Positions 21,643 to 33,182 are shown, counted from the first letter of the stretch. The stretch is 64,000 bases of DNA from Chlamydomonas sphaeroides (GCA_001662425.1 BDDC01000026.1:1-64000), one strand, 5' to 3'. Notes: generated by a model not told the origin, from the sequence alone. Translations and numbers: made by a program.

Positions 21643-24600
21643 CTACACCAAGCCCCCGCCCGGCGCCACGTCCAGCGGCCGCACCGGGTACACGATGTCG
21701 TAGTGCCCCGGCAGGTGAGCCACCCAGGCCAAGGGCGGCCCCGGCGGCCCCCGCGGGCCGTGCTTGATGGCTCCCACCCCTCCCCCCGCCACATCCAGCA
21801 CCGCCAGCGTGACGCCAAGCGCCCGACACAGCGCGATGATCTGCGGCGGTGCACAGAGGGGGGTGGGTGGGCGGGAGGCGGATGAGGCACGTGGCTGCGC
21901 ACGGACGGCAACGGGGCAGGAGCCGGCAGCCCCCGCAGGGAGGCAAGGGTCGCCGTGCACTGGCACGGCGCGTGGGCTCCTGCCCTGTCGAGCACAAGCG
22001 TGCGGTTGACGGCAGGCCAGCCGGGCGCTCGGCAGCAGAGGCATGCGCCGGCATGAGCTTGTGGGGCAGCGCCGGCGTGCCCGTTCACGCCTCTGCACGC
22101 AGCTGCTCATGGCCCCGCGCCCCCCACCCTGCCGCATGCACCCAACGGCGCCGGGCGCCCGCCCCATCTGCAGCTGCTCCACGCTGGGCGGCGGCAGAGC
22201 CCGATCATGACATGTTTCCACATTACTTCGCCGTGCCCATCTATCATGATGGTGATACGTACTACGTGAGCGCGGTGATAGCCAGGGCTACGGCGACCCT
22301 CCCACCTGCAGCTGCTCCACCTCCACCCCCAGCGGCATGACGTGGCGAGCCACCACCTGGCGCAGGCTGAGCGACGTGTAGTCCCTGGCGGGCCGAGGGG
22401 CCGGAGGGGGGGCGGTGCGCGGGGCCGTGGGGCGCGTGGGCAGCAGGGGCGCACAGCTGGCCTGGCGTGGGTCCGCATGCGAGCGGCTGTCGTCCTGAGC
22501 GACGTGACCATCATGATCGGGGATCGTGCGGCGGGAGCGTGCTGCTGTTCGCAGGGCTCGCAGACGTGTGCGGGCAAGGCGCGGGGACAGGGCTGCCGAG
22601 TGCGACCCGACACGCACGCGGGGCTGGCAGCCCGCAGGCCCCCAGCGGGCCCCAGCGGCCACCAGCGCACGGCCGCCGACACCCGCACCCGCCGCAGCCG
22701 GGTATGAAGGGGGCGTAGAAGTCCTCCGCCGACAGCATCTCGCGCGCCGTGAGGCTGCGCGCGAAGCGGATGACGGCCGCCGAGTCGGCCGACTGGTTGA
22801 GCAGCGCCTCCAGCGTGGACACGTCGCAGGGCGCGGCCGCGTCGGGCGCCTGCGCGGGTTGGGGCGGCCGGGCAGTCCTCAAGGCGCGGCCCCACACACG
22901 GGCGGCCGGCGCGCCACGGCCGGCGCGCCATCCTCCCTTGTGTTGGTTTTGTAATACTATTACACTTATACTTATTTCTGAACACACGGGCTACGCGGCC
23001 GCGCACGACCCGATCTTGTGGGGCCAAGGTGCAACCGCCAGAGCCCAGGCGCTGCCGCACCCGGAACCAGGCGCGCTGCAGCAGCCGCAGCAGCAGCCGG
23101 CCGCCTCTGTGAGCCACGGGGTCGTCGCGCGGCGGCAGCTCGCAGGACTCGTCCTCTCCGCCAGCTTCCTGGCGGGCCGGCCGCGGGCTGCGCGGCGGCG
23201 TGCCGCTGCGAGGCGAGCGTTGGCCGGCCGCGGCCTCCTGCGGCTGCTGTGGGCTGCGGTCGGTTGGCCGCAGCGTGGCCAGGTGCTCTTGCACCACCGC
23301 CTCCAGCCTGCAGCTCGGGCGGTCGCGTGGCCAGGGCGGTTGGTGGTTGGCGGTTGGCGGCGGCCACGGCAATTGGGGCCGGCGGGCAAGGTGCGTGACG
23401 GCCAGGCCGGCCCACGCCGCCGATCGCTGCCTCGATCACACCCACTGCACCGGGCATAGCGAACGGCAGGTCGCACGCGCCGGCTCCGGCCATTGGCCTT
23501 CCCATCCAACGCCCATCCGCCCCAAAGCCCACCCTGCCCCCGCCTCGCGCGCACTCACTGCAGCGCCAGCTCCGGCCGCGGCCCCGCCAGCACCGCCTCC
23601 AGCAGCACGAATAGCGCCGCGCGGTAGAAGCAGTTGCCGTCGCCCGCAATGCGGCGCGCGGACGGGAAGTCGTCCTCCAGGCTGACCTGTGTGTGGCGGG
23701 ATGGGCAGTCGCGGCGGCGGCAGGGGTTGGGCTCCGCGCCACCGAGCGCGTGCGGGCGCCGGGCTGCCGCGTGGGCTCGCGGCTCGCACGTCGCATCGGC
23801 CTGGCGGCTTCCTGCGGCTGTCCAGGGCTAGCTGCGGAGCGCGCGGGGCTGCTGCTGCAGAGTCGCGCGCCTCGCGCTCACCAGTTGCGCGTGAAGCAGC
23901 GCGTCCAGGGCGGCATACCTGCGGGCACGTGCAGCGGTTAGGCCGGGGGCATGTGGCCACAGGACTGTCGTGCAGCAGTAGCCCTGGTCGGCTAGCTGCA
24001 CGTGGCCGCGTCCCATCCCGCAAGGCGCCGCCGCCCCCAAACACGCGGGTGGTCAGCACAGCACGGCGGGCCGGCGGGGGCGATGCCGTGGGAGGAGCCG
24101 GGCCGAGCGGCGCAACGCACGCCACCCCACCACAGACACACGGTGGACTCCTGGTTGGGCTTCCTTCCGCAATGGCGCACCTAACCACTGCATTCCCTCA
24201 ATGCACGGCCGGCGCGCCATTCTCCCTGGTCTTTGTTTTGTCTTACTATTATACTTATACTTATTTCTGAACACACGACCGACGCGTCATCATCATCTTG
24301 AAATAGTGTCGCGTGTTACTCTATTCCTATCCTTTCAAAATGCACACACACGGGTGGTACTCTATTTCGGCCCCACAAGTTGGATACACGCGGCGCGCCG
24401 CCGCACCTCATGTGCAGCGCCTGCAGCGGCAGCCGAGGGCCCACCAGCTGCGAGCCGGGCGCCTCGCCCTCGGCCCGCCGCCTGGCCTCCTCCTTGCTGC
24501 GCCGGATGGCCTCGCGCAGCTGCCGCGCCTCCACGGCGTCCGCATCCACCTCCTCCACAACGCAGCTCCCGTCCGACGAAGACGAAGACGTGCTGTCCGA

Positions 24601-27600
24601 GCCCGGCCGCCCGCCATCGGGGCCCAGGCGCCGCCTCGCCCGGGCCGCAGAGCCACCTCGCTGCGCCTGCGCCACCGCGGCTTCTGCCGCGGCCGCGGCC
24701 GCCTCGGCGCGCATGACGGCCTCCCTGGGTGAGACCGACGGCACCGGGCTGTCGGGCGGCGCGGCCCTGCCCTGGCGGGCCTCTGGCGCCAGCGGCTGCC
24801 GGGGGTCCTCCCTGCGGTACGCTTCCGGCATCTGGTCGGCCCGCAGGCGGTACGGCGACGGCGCTCGGGCCGAGGCGCCCGGGCCAGCGCCGGCGTCGGA
24901 CGACCAGTCTTGGCCCGCGGGCGGGTCCTGGCTGGGCTGGGCGTGTGTTGTGGCTGCGCTGGGGTAGCTTGGCCGCATGGGGTCGGTGAGGTACTCGTCC
25001 AAGTAGCTGGCAGCGGCCGGAGCCGGCGGCACGGTCGAGGAGCGCGACGGCCGCGGCGGCGCGGCGGCTTCGCGGGCCGCGGCCGCACTGCTGCGGCCGG
25101 ATGGGGAGCTGGAGGGGCTGGGCGTGCGAGCCGCGCCGGCCGAGCCGTAGGCGTCGGTTCGGGCGGGCGGCCGGCCCTTGGGCGGCGCGGCCTCGCGGTC
25201 AGCGCCGTAGTGGGCGTAGCCGCGCGGCGCGGACGGCGGCGAGGCTGCGTGGCGGTGCGGCTGCGCGTCCCGCTGCTGCGCGGCGGTTGCGGCGGCGGCG
25301 GCGGCGAGGGCCTTGGCCTGCGGGGGCGACGAGGGTGTTGAGGGCGGGCGGCGTGGGCGTGTCGGCACGGGGTGCGCCGTGTGTTACCACAGCGCAGCCG
25401 GTGCCCCAGCAGCGCTCCTGGCGCAGCGCCTTAGCCCGCGCGCAGAGCGGTGCCCCGGCGGGGCAGCCCACCACCCACCTGCAGCTTCCGTGCCGCCTGC
25501 AGCTCCTCTGCGCTGCTGTAAGCCGACCCTCGCTCGGGCGTGCCCGCCGCGGCAGCGCCCCTCGGCGACTGCGCCGGCGCGGCGTACGCCGCGCCGCCGC
25601 TGCTAGCCGTCCGATCGCTGCCTTGGTCAGTCGCACGCGACGACGCCCAGGTCTCTCCGCCCCCTTGCCCGGCATCCCGCGTCCGCGCTGGCGACGGCTG
25701 CGGCTCGTACCGCGACGACGGCCGCGGCTGCGGCTGCGGCGGAGGCGGCTCCGACCATGCTTGCAGGCGCGCAGAGGTGCCGCCGGGCGCCGCGCTGACG
25801 TCCCGCAGCCTGCCCGCCTCGCCCGACAGGCCGCTGCCACCGCCGCAGCCGCAGCCGCTCGACCGCGTGTAGCCGCCGCCACCGCCGTACGCGGTGGCCG
25901 TGGGTGCGGCCGTCACGGCTGAGCCGCTGGACATACGAACGCGAGTGGAGCTGCTTTGTCGGCCGGAGCCAGAGCCAGCGCCGGGCGCTGGCCACGTGCC
26001 GCCGTCGGGCGCGGCGCGGCCCTTGTCCCAGGCGCCGGCGGACGAGGCGGACGTGTGTCGTACATGTACGGCACCGTAGCTGGAAGCGGCGCCCGTGGTG
26101 GCGTAGCTGGCGGCGGTGTAGCTGGTGCCGCCGCCGCCGCCAGCGCTGCCGCCGCCGCCGCCGCCCAGGCTGTGGTGTCCGTACGATGCCAGGCGCGATG
26201 ACTCCTCGCGCCGGCTGCCGTACTCGGCGCTGACAGTGGCGTAGGGGTTGGTATGCGAGGCAGAGGAGGTGTACGTGGCGGAGGAGGTGTACTGCTGGGC
26301 CAAGGCGTGGCTGGAAGCGCCGTAGCCGCGCGGCGCGTCGTAGGCGCCGCTGCCCGCCTGCCGTGCGTCCTGCCGCTCGTGACCTGTGTGCTGCGGGTGT
26401 GGGTAGTTGTGGTGGTGCTGCTGCGGCTGGCCACCGCTGGGCTGCTGCCAGGGATAGGACAGCGTGGAGGCGGCGATGAGCGGGTCCGCCCGCGGCACCA
26501 GCTGGGCGCCGTAGCTGTGGTGCCTGGCCGCATTACGGACGTAGCCGCCGCCGCCGAAACCACCGCCGCCGGCGGCGCCGGACCCTGCGGACGCCAGCGC
26601 CGCCTCCTTTGCCTTCTGCAACCGCAGCAGCTCCTTCTGGATGCGTAGCTGCTCGACCGCCTCCTGCACGGCCGCGGCGCTGGCGGGGCCATGCAAGGCC
26701 TCGGGCGCCACAGCGCCGCCGCCGCTGTAGGCGCCGGTGGCTGCGTACGTGCGGCCCGAGGGGCCGGCAGGGCCGCGGCCGCTGTCGACATGCAGCTCAT
26801 AGACCGTGGCGCCCAGCGCCACGGCCTCGCGGGGCAGCGGCGCAGGTGCCGCTGTGGCAGCCATCCACTGCTCCGACCTCCCCTGCACCGCAGCCTGCTG
26901 GGACACGGGCCGCGGCGCGCAAGCCCGGGCGTCGGCCGCACACCCCCGCTGCCCGTGCGGCCGCACACCCCCGCTGCCCGTGCGGCCGCACACCCCCGCT
27001 GCCCGTGCGGCCGCCGGCGTAACCGGCATGGCCGCAACGGCGCGCTGCAGCGGTGCTATGCGTGTCAATGGTAGCCCGGCACAACCGTGACCCACCGCCA
27101 GCGCCGCATGCGTCTCCCGCAGCCGGAGGGCCATCTTGCGTTGCTGCTCACGCCCTCGGCTGGCGTCGGGCGCCGCCGCGGCGTTGTCCCAGCTCAGCAG
27201 CACGCGGCCGGCCTCGGCCAGACTGGACAGGGAGCCCAGCACGCTGGCGCTGCGGCCGCGCGACAGCCTGTGGGGGCGGCCGTGGGTTCGGATGGACAGC
27301 GGATGGACGCAAGGCGGCACCGGCGGGCACGCTGAGGCCGGAGCACACGCGGCCCGGTGGGGTCCGGTCCGATGGCCGTCCCGAGGGCGTAACGGTGTGG
27401 GATGGCGACGGCGGCGCGGCACACTGCGGGCGGCTGGCCGAGGGGCAGCCGTACGGCAGGCACCGTACGGCACCTGGGCCGGCGTTGAGGTACGCGCAGC
27501 GTCGGGGCACAGCGCCGGGAGCGTCGAGCGAGGGCCACCAAGCGTCGACCAACCTCTGCGGTGTTTCCAGCAGCTCTGCCACGTCTGGCAGCCGGGCGGC

Positions 27601-29171
27601 TGTGCGGATGAGCTGCAGCACCTGCAGGCCGGGACCGCAGGCCGGGGGCCCGGGACATCGTTGTCGACGGCTGCAGAGGGCCCAGCCCTGGTAGGGCCAT
27701 GGCGTGCACGCTAGGCCGGTTGCGGCCGGCGGAGCCCGCGCGGGCAGCACCGGGCCGGTCAACCTTGCACGGCCGGGGTCCGGGGCGCGGCGCCTGCAGG
27801 ACAGGTGGCGTCCACAGGTGCAGCCCGGAAGACGCGGAACCACCGCTGCAGGCCGTGACTTGCCTGGAAGAACAGCGAGCCGCGGGCCGCGAGCTGGCCC
27901 AGGTCACGGCCCTGCACTCCGGGGCCCGGCAAGCAGAGCGGCAGCAGGGTCGCAGGGTGGCGCGGCCGCGGGTGCTGGTGCGGCGGCGCTCACGCCGCAG
28001 CCCAGCCACACCCTCGCTGTCATAGCGCCGGCCCCAGCCCGAGCGCCCGACCCACATGCAGCAGCGCCGCCAGTGGGCCCCCGAGGCCGCCCTCCGCCAG
28101 CACCGACATCAGCGGCAGGGGCGTGGCCAGGTACGGCGCCTCCGCCACCTCCCGCAGCACCTCCTCCAGCTTCTCCGCGGCCTTGCGGACCGCCCGGTCA
28201 TCGTCGATAGAGCCTGCGGCGAGTCAGCAACGGACCCAGCATGGCCGCAGCAGGCAAGCCCCCTGCAGAGTTGGGGCCCAGCCGCCGCCGGTGCGCGCCG
28301 CTGCGCCCCCAGCGGGGTGCATCCGTTGCTCCAAAGGAGCCCGCGGCACGTAAGCACGCGCGGGGCGTGTCACACTCTGCTGCCTATAAATGAACACACG
28401 TGAACAGGTATGCACGCACCCTCGGCAAAGCCGTGTGCATCCAGGTGGTGCAGCAGCTCCGAGCAGGCCTCCCGCGCGGTGACCGCCCACGTCACCACTC
28501 GGCGCAGCGTGCTGCTGGTGCCTGCAGGTCCAAGGGCGCGCAGCACAGGATTGTCGGCATGGGCAAAGGCCGCGGCTACCGGCCGGGTGTGTGTGCCGCG
28601 CCCATGGCTGCGATGCTGCAGCCAGCTGCGCGCGTGGTCCTTCGCAGACCGGGCCGCGGCGCGGCGCGCCTGCGGCAGGTGACACTTACTGCGTGAGAGG
28701 GGCCGATCCGCGGCCCGGTGCACGGCTGTGCAGAGTTGATCGTAGAAGCGGCCTAGCGGAGCCTTGGGGTGCACGGCGCGGACGTCCTGCTGGCCGAGCG
28801 GTACGCTGCGCGTTGCGGGTTGCGGGTTGCGGGGCGACGTGGGGCGCGGGTGCTGCCGCTCCTGGTGGCGCCATGCTTGGCCCTGGGACAGCCCAGCATC
28901 CCACACGTGCGACAGGGCGCCTCCAACTGGGGCTGCGACTGAAGTGCTACCCCGACAGCCGGCCCAGCGGAGGCCCGGGCCCGGCCGGACCAGGGTGCGC
29001 TGCCATTTTTGGTCTTCCCTACGGCGTGACATCACATGTCGCCTCTCACCTCTTAGCCCCCATTGGCAGCATCGTTGACTCGAGGCTGCTCGCGGCCAGA
29101 AGGTCTTCGACCCACGGTCGCAGGTCTTCCAGGTACACATGCTGGCCTGTGCAAGCCAGCGCGACTTGCAT
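21643..29171 (-). CDS. Otubain-type deubiquitinase with long N-terminal extension
   Basis: C-terminal peptidase C65 (otubain) domain: a cysteine protease removing ubiquitin. Fifteen exons join in frame: 29171-29050, 28805-28690, 28521-28420, 28213-28056, 27911-27864, 27621-27554, 27267-27096, 26894-25479, 25317-24407, 23918-23882, 23686-23559, 23307-23061, 22849-22689, 22384-22306, 21840-21643 (3963 nt, 1320 aa). Catalytic Cys1069 lies in GDGNCFYRA, and His1301 and Asp1303 in PGHYDIVYP; IIALCRALGV before the end is also typical of the family. Residues 996-1015 (VEARQLREAIRRSKEEARRR) resemble a ubiquitin-interacting motif. Residues 1-262 are a leucine-rich helical region with no family I recognise, and 263-990 are Ser, Gly, Ala and Pro low complexity. 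Intron 5 has a GC donor (CAG/gcaagt). Introns 9 and 12 carry related repeat copies. OTUB1-like proteins are usually under 300 aa, so the size is unusual. Confidence 0.85.
22175..22315. repeat. 15-bp direct repeat flanking an AT-richer insert in otubain intron 14
   Basis: CTGCAGCTGCTCCAC occurs at about 22166-22180 and again at 22306-22320, where the second copy covers the end of exon 14. The roughly 125 bp between them is less GC-rich (for example GATCATGACATGTTTCCACA) and holds inverted TATCATGATG-type words. It may be a small insertion with a target-site duplication, or an exon-end duplication. Confidence 0.5.
22916..22988 (+). repeat. 73-bp dispersed repeat, copy 1 (otubain intron 12)
   Basis: Begins ACGGCCGGCGCGCCATCCTC and ends ACTTATTTCTGAACACACG. 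It matches 24205-24277 with a handful of substitutions and is strikingly AT-rich at its 3' half for this genome. Confidence 0.8.
24205..24277 (+). repeat. 73-bp dispersed repeat, copy 2 (otubain intron 9)
   Basis: Second copy in the same orientation, 1.29 kb from the first. Both copies lie inside introns of one gene and probably derive from the end of a transposable element. No open frame or terminal structure identifies the class. Confidence 0.8.
26938..27012 (+). repeat. Tandem repeat, 25 bp x 3 (otubain intron 7)
   Basis: Three perfect copies of a 25-bp unit starting GCACACCCCCGCTGCCCGTG. The period is not a multiple of three, which supports its placement in an intron (27095-26895). Confidence 0.85.
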
Positions 29172-29631
29172 GTTGCTTGGATAACGCAACTAGTTGTGCG
29201 CGGCACACCAGCATGCCTAGTTACGGCGTCTTATCGCGAGCGACCACGTCTAACCGGCGTTTGTGCTCGGGCGTCGCTGCAAGTCGCATATGCATGACCA
29301 TAGATAAGTTGCGCTTACAGGCTGTTCACATGTATAGGAGCCGACACACATGTCTCTTCCGGGAACCCAGCATGCCGCAAGGGCCAAACGGTTCCCCCGT
29401 CCCTGTCCCCACGGTTGAGCTCCATTGTCCCCTTCTTTGCCTGCCTCGCTTCTGCAGCACCCCAGTGCTGCTCTTGCATGGGTTGATGGGAGTCATGAAC
29501 TGCTGCCATCAGCTCTGCAGCCTGTGCACATAGTACGCCGCACTGAGGGATGGCTGCTTCATGGATTAGCCCAAAACATACAGCGCCCCGCCGCGTTAGG
29601 TTGACTTGTCTTATAAACCCTGGGACAGGCT

Positions 29632-29900
29632 GGGACCTGCTATGGTGATGCTGGAGTATCTCTGGACAGTCTAGATGCCGCGGACAAGGAGCATGACCTG
29701 GAGGCCAAGGAGCAATGCACTATGCACACCGCCTCACACAGGTGAGAACGGCGCCGACGCGCTAAATGGAGACTTCACAATCTGGCGGGACATGCACCAT
29801 CGATGCAGCAATCCAAGTATTCAACCTCCACGCACGAAGGCGTTCTCATCTGCACCTGCGTGCCGCCGGCAAACGGCTGGAGCTGCCCCCTCGTGACCTG
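29632..29900 (+). pseudogene. Decayed partial copy of SBP gene 5' end
   Basis: Corresponds to about 33172-33560 in the SBP gene. Shared landmarks in the same order are GTCTAGAT, GAGCA(T/C)GACC(T/C)GGAGGC, GGAGCAATG, GAGAACGGCGCCGACGCG, GGAGACTTC, and the intron-2 words CACGC and AAGGCGTTCTCATCTGCA. Much of intron 1 is missing and the start region is frameshifted. Intron sequence is present, so this is a DNA-level duplication rather than a retrocopy. Similarity stops just before the hairpin repeat at 29916. Confidence 0.75.
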
Positions 29901-29915
29901 TGGGCTTATTACAAG

Positions 29916-29953
29916 CTCCTTTGACTTCGTTCTAGCTTATCATAAGCTAGAAC
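29916..29953 (+). repeat. TTTGACTTCGTTC dispersed repeat, perfect hairpin copy
   Basis: CTCCTTTGACTTCGTTCTAG runs into a perfect inverted repeat at 29929-29953: arms GTTCTAGCTTAT and ATAAGCTAGAAC around a single C. CTTCTGTC follows about 5 bp later, as at the copy at 32531. Confidence 0.85.
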
Positions 29954-32530
29954 GGGCTTCTGTCGCGGGGGCTGTGGGGCGGGTCAGCGAGGGGTTGCCA
30001 GCTTGCCACGCGTGCATTACAGGTGCAGGCAGCAATCTGACGGTTTGTCGTCACCCAATGCGCTGGTCTGCTGAGGTCGGATTGTTGGATAACAGGCTAA
30101 CAATTACACCCCGGTGTAATCTGCGAGTCCCAGGGGTAAGCTCGTTAGCAGTAGTGCCGGCCCAGTTGCTTGGCACGTCGCCGCGCCGGCGAGTCCCTGA
30201 CACCGATGGACCGGGTTCCAAAGGCAAGGCGGGCAACCCTGCACCTCGTCGCCAGTAGGTATATGACTCCGGGAGGCCCCTTCGACACGGATTTATCCCA
30301 CGACCTCAACACGGGGTATAGGTAAAAGTGACTCCTGGCACGGGAGGGCAAGGAGACGCAGCACAAGTCCCTGCGCCGCCGTCGTCGAGGGGTGAAAGAG
30401 CGGACCAGACGCCAGGCTTGGCCCACAGCGCGCGCAGGTGTGGTATGTGCACGGGGATGCGAGCCCACGAGGCGGACAGCAGGCGGCCGTGCACCCTGAA
30501 AAACAGACGAAGTCAAGAGCCTGTACCTGCAATCCTGCGAAGCCGACATCTCACTCATAGCTGCTGCGACGGGGGGCCAAGTAAGCAGGCGAACAGGCAT
30601 GCAGGGGGGAGTGAAGCAGTGGCACGCAGCAGCCGGCCAAGTCACCTGGTGGCGTGTGAACGTACGTACCCGTAGTGCTAGCTACCCATGCGGCCCCTGG
30701 AAGCATTTGTTACCCGAGCGTAGCCGTCTTAGGAGTTGCGCTCGCCACAGGGAATGGGCCTGGCGCAGCAGGGTAAAATGCAGCTCGCCTTATCTTGTCC
30801 TTGTGGCACCCTTCAAGCCGGCCCTCCGCCACATGACTGGCATGTGGCCGGGGATATGGCGACGGCATGGTCCTCATCCCTTCCCACTACTCTGCTACGT
30901 CCGACCCCTGCCGCCCGCCGCACACTCACGTCCCTGGCGATGAACGCATGGCGCGAGCCTGACACTGCCATGCCTTTGCAACCCCTCCACCCGGGCACGG
31001 CCGGGGCCCTCGCCCCGGCCTTCGCTGCGGGTGGCTGGGAACTGGCACTTTCCGTCCGCCCACCCGTTGCACTCCCACACTCCCCCGCACCGCACTCCCA
31101 CACACCGCACTCCCACGCAACGCATCCCCATGCATGCACCGCACTCGTATGCACCGCACTCCCACGTCCTACGTCATCCACGTGTTACCTGCACTATGTC
31201 CCACCCTCTTGTACGGCACTGTGCTCGGCCCGCCCCTTGACTAGCCCTTGCAGGCTCGCTACTAGCATACGACACCTCCGGCGGCTCAATGGATGTTGCT
31301 GGCGCCTTCTTGCTGCTCCGTCCCTGTCATGGTCGCTCGATTACATTCTGACGCCGGCCTCTTTTTCGCTTCCGGTCTCCATCATCCATCCTTCAGGTAA
31401 CCATGGGACTGCAGTGGGCGGGCTGGACGCTGCACAACGCCGCCGGAGGTGTCCACGGCGGTATCACTCGCTGTGCAAGCGACCGCGGCCCCACCTCGCA
31501 ACCTCATACCCTAGCGGCAGGTAACACGCAGGTAACTTGCAATCTGCTGCCCATTGCGCTCTGCGATTTGCCGATTTGCTCCCTGCTTCGCCTCTCATGC
31601 CTCGATGTATATCCGGGCGGGAGTTAACCTCTTTTTCTCTTTTGCAGTTCTTGACGCCGGGCACGACGACATCGCCGGCCTCGCCAGCGCGGACCACCTG
31701 CCAGCCTCAGGCAGCGCCGGGTCCCAAACGGCTAGACCAGCCCATGCGACAGAACACACCCAGGGTGCTGTGGTGGTGGGGGACCGCAGCTGCAGGCACG
31801 CGCACAACACCTCCACTCCGCGGTAGGCGAGGTACGGCTGCCGCTGCTGCAAAGCCATGCGGTTGCCACTACAAAGTGCCCCTCCCGAACCCTTAACGTC
31901 GGAGGGTCACTTGCTACCCCATATCCCCCATTCATCCCTTTTCCTTAAAAAGGGCCGGTGGCTCGGCCTTGGCGCGGCGGAGCTTGGCGCTGAGCTTGGG
32001 CGACAGGGAACAGATGGAGCTGTGAGCGTTTCTGGGCCGTACACCTACGCCGCTGCCAGCTCCTGCCGCTGCCGTCCTGGTGCTGGGGACGCTCATCTCC
32101 TTCATGCCAATGCTCATGCCGCTGCTCAAGCACGGCTTCAGCATCGCCGTTACGGTAATCACCATCAACCGCCAGCACAGGCCCACATTCAGGAAAACCC
32201 CGCTTGTGTCGAGGCCAAGCTCACCCAACACTCTCCGGCTGGTTCATCGTAAAACAGTAAAAGAGCACCCTCCATGTGATGCCGCGTAACTGCTCATCCA
32301 AGCAGGTTCCTCAGGGATGTCGCATAACCGTCCATCCAAGCAGGGTGTGAGAGCCCCCGGGCTCCTAGTAATGGTGGTTGTCCAAAATGGTGGTATCATA
32401 AGAAACCGATCTAACAAAGGCTCCTGACGGGTCCGATGGCCAGTACGATGTATCAAGGTGGGCACGTTACACAGGCCGTCTATGTGCCTGCCCAGGGGAG
32501 ACGCCTGTCTTCCCCTGTCTTTCAAGGTGA

Positions 32531-32573
32531 TATTCCTCCTTTGACTTCGTTCTAGCTTGAAAGCTTTATAAGG
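32531..32573 (+). repeat. TTTGACTTCGTTC dispersed repeat, copy upstream of SBP gene
   Basis: TATTCCTCCTTTGACTTCGT continuing to TCTAGCTTGAAAGCTTTATAAGG, then CCTTCTGTCC. It shares TATTCCTCC on the left with the copy at 62283 and CTTCTGTC on the right with the copy at 29916. Confidence 0.85.
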
Positions 32574-33182
32574 TGGCCTTCTGTCCAGGGGAGACAGCCT
32601 CTTCCCTGCTTCTGTCTCCGATGGCCGACAGACGAGTGGCGGCGTGACGGTGTGTCCCGACTGAGGCCCTGGGCAGGTAGGCACGGATGGACGAGCAGAG
32701 GACAACAACGTCGGAATACAGAAACAGACAGAAAGACTTCGCTTGCCTCGTGGCTTGGCTCGGCTTGGACGTAACCCTGACGTCCCCGAAAACCGTCCCT
32801 TTGTGCGGGGCCAGTATCCTTCCCTCGTCACACCTACCTGTGTTCATTTTTCAACGCCATCACCTGGAGCCTACAGGCTGCCGAGCTGCGGCGGGGTCAT
32901 GTTGCCCGACAATCCAACCGACATGCAAACACTGCACTGTGGCACCATTCTACACTACCCGCTCAGTGTCATCCTCCGCAAGCAGCACAGCAGCAGACCG
33001 CAAAAATCTGTACGGTAGGGTTGGGACCGAATTAACTCAGCTCCCGGCTTCTGGCTTTATGAGCTACACAACGTACCGTCACGCAAGAATGGCAGCTTAA
33101 AGTAATGTTGGCCTAACAGCGAAGTTCACCCGCGCGCCTAGCCAGCCGCGCCCAAAAGCAGACCGTCTTTGCACCTGCAATA

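Larger units (their letters stand above)
29172..33182. other. 4-kb divergent intergenic region, repeats and gene relics
   Basis: Lies between the start codons of the otubain and SBP genes. It holds the SBP-derived pseudogene fragment (29632-29900), two copies of the hairpin repeat (29916, 32531) and a CACCGCACTCCCAC-rich minisatellite (about 31070-31170). Two pyrimidine-tract acceptor-like sites occur at about 31398 and 31647, followed by open frames with no recognised family. A hydrophobic frame at 32082-32160 (VLGTLISFMPMLMPLLKHGF) may be a TM-like relic. No complete gene is supported. Confidence 0.5.

Noticed and set aside
30736..31524. 262-codon plus-strand frame
   Set aside because: It is built across a CACCGCACTCCCAC-type minisatellite and has no recognisable protein signature.
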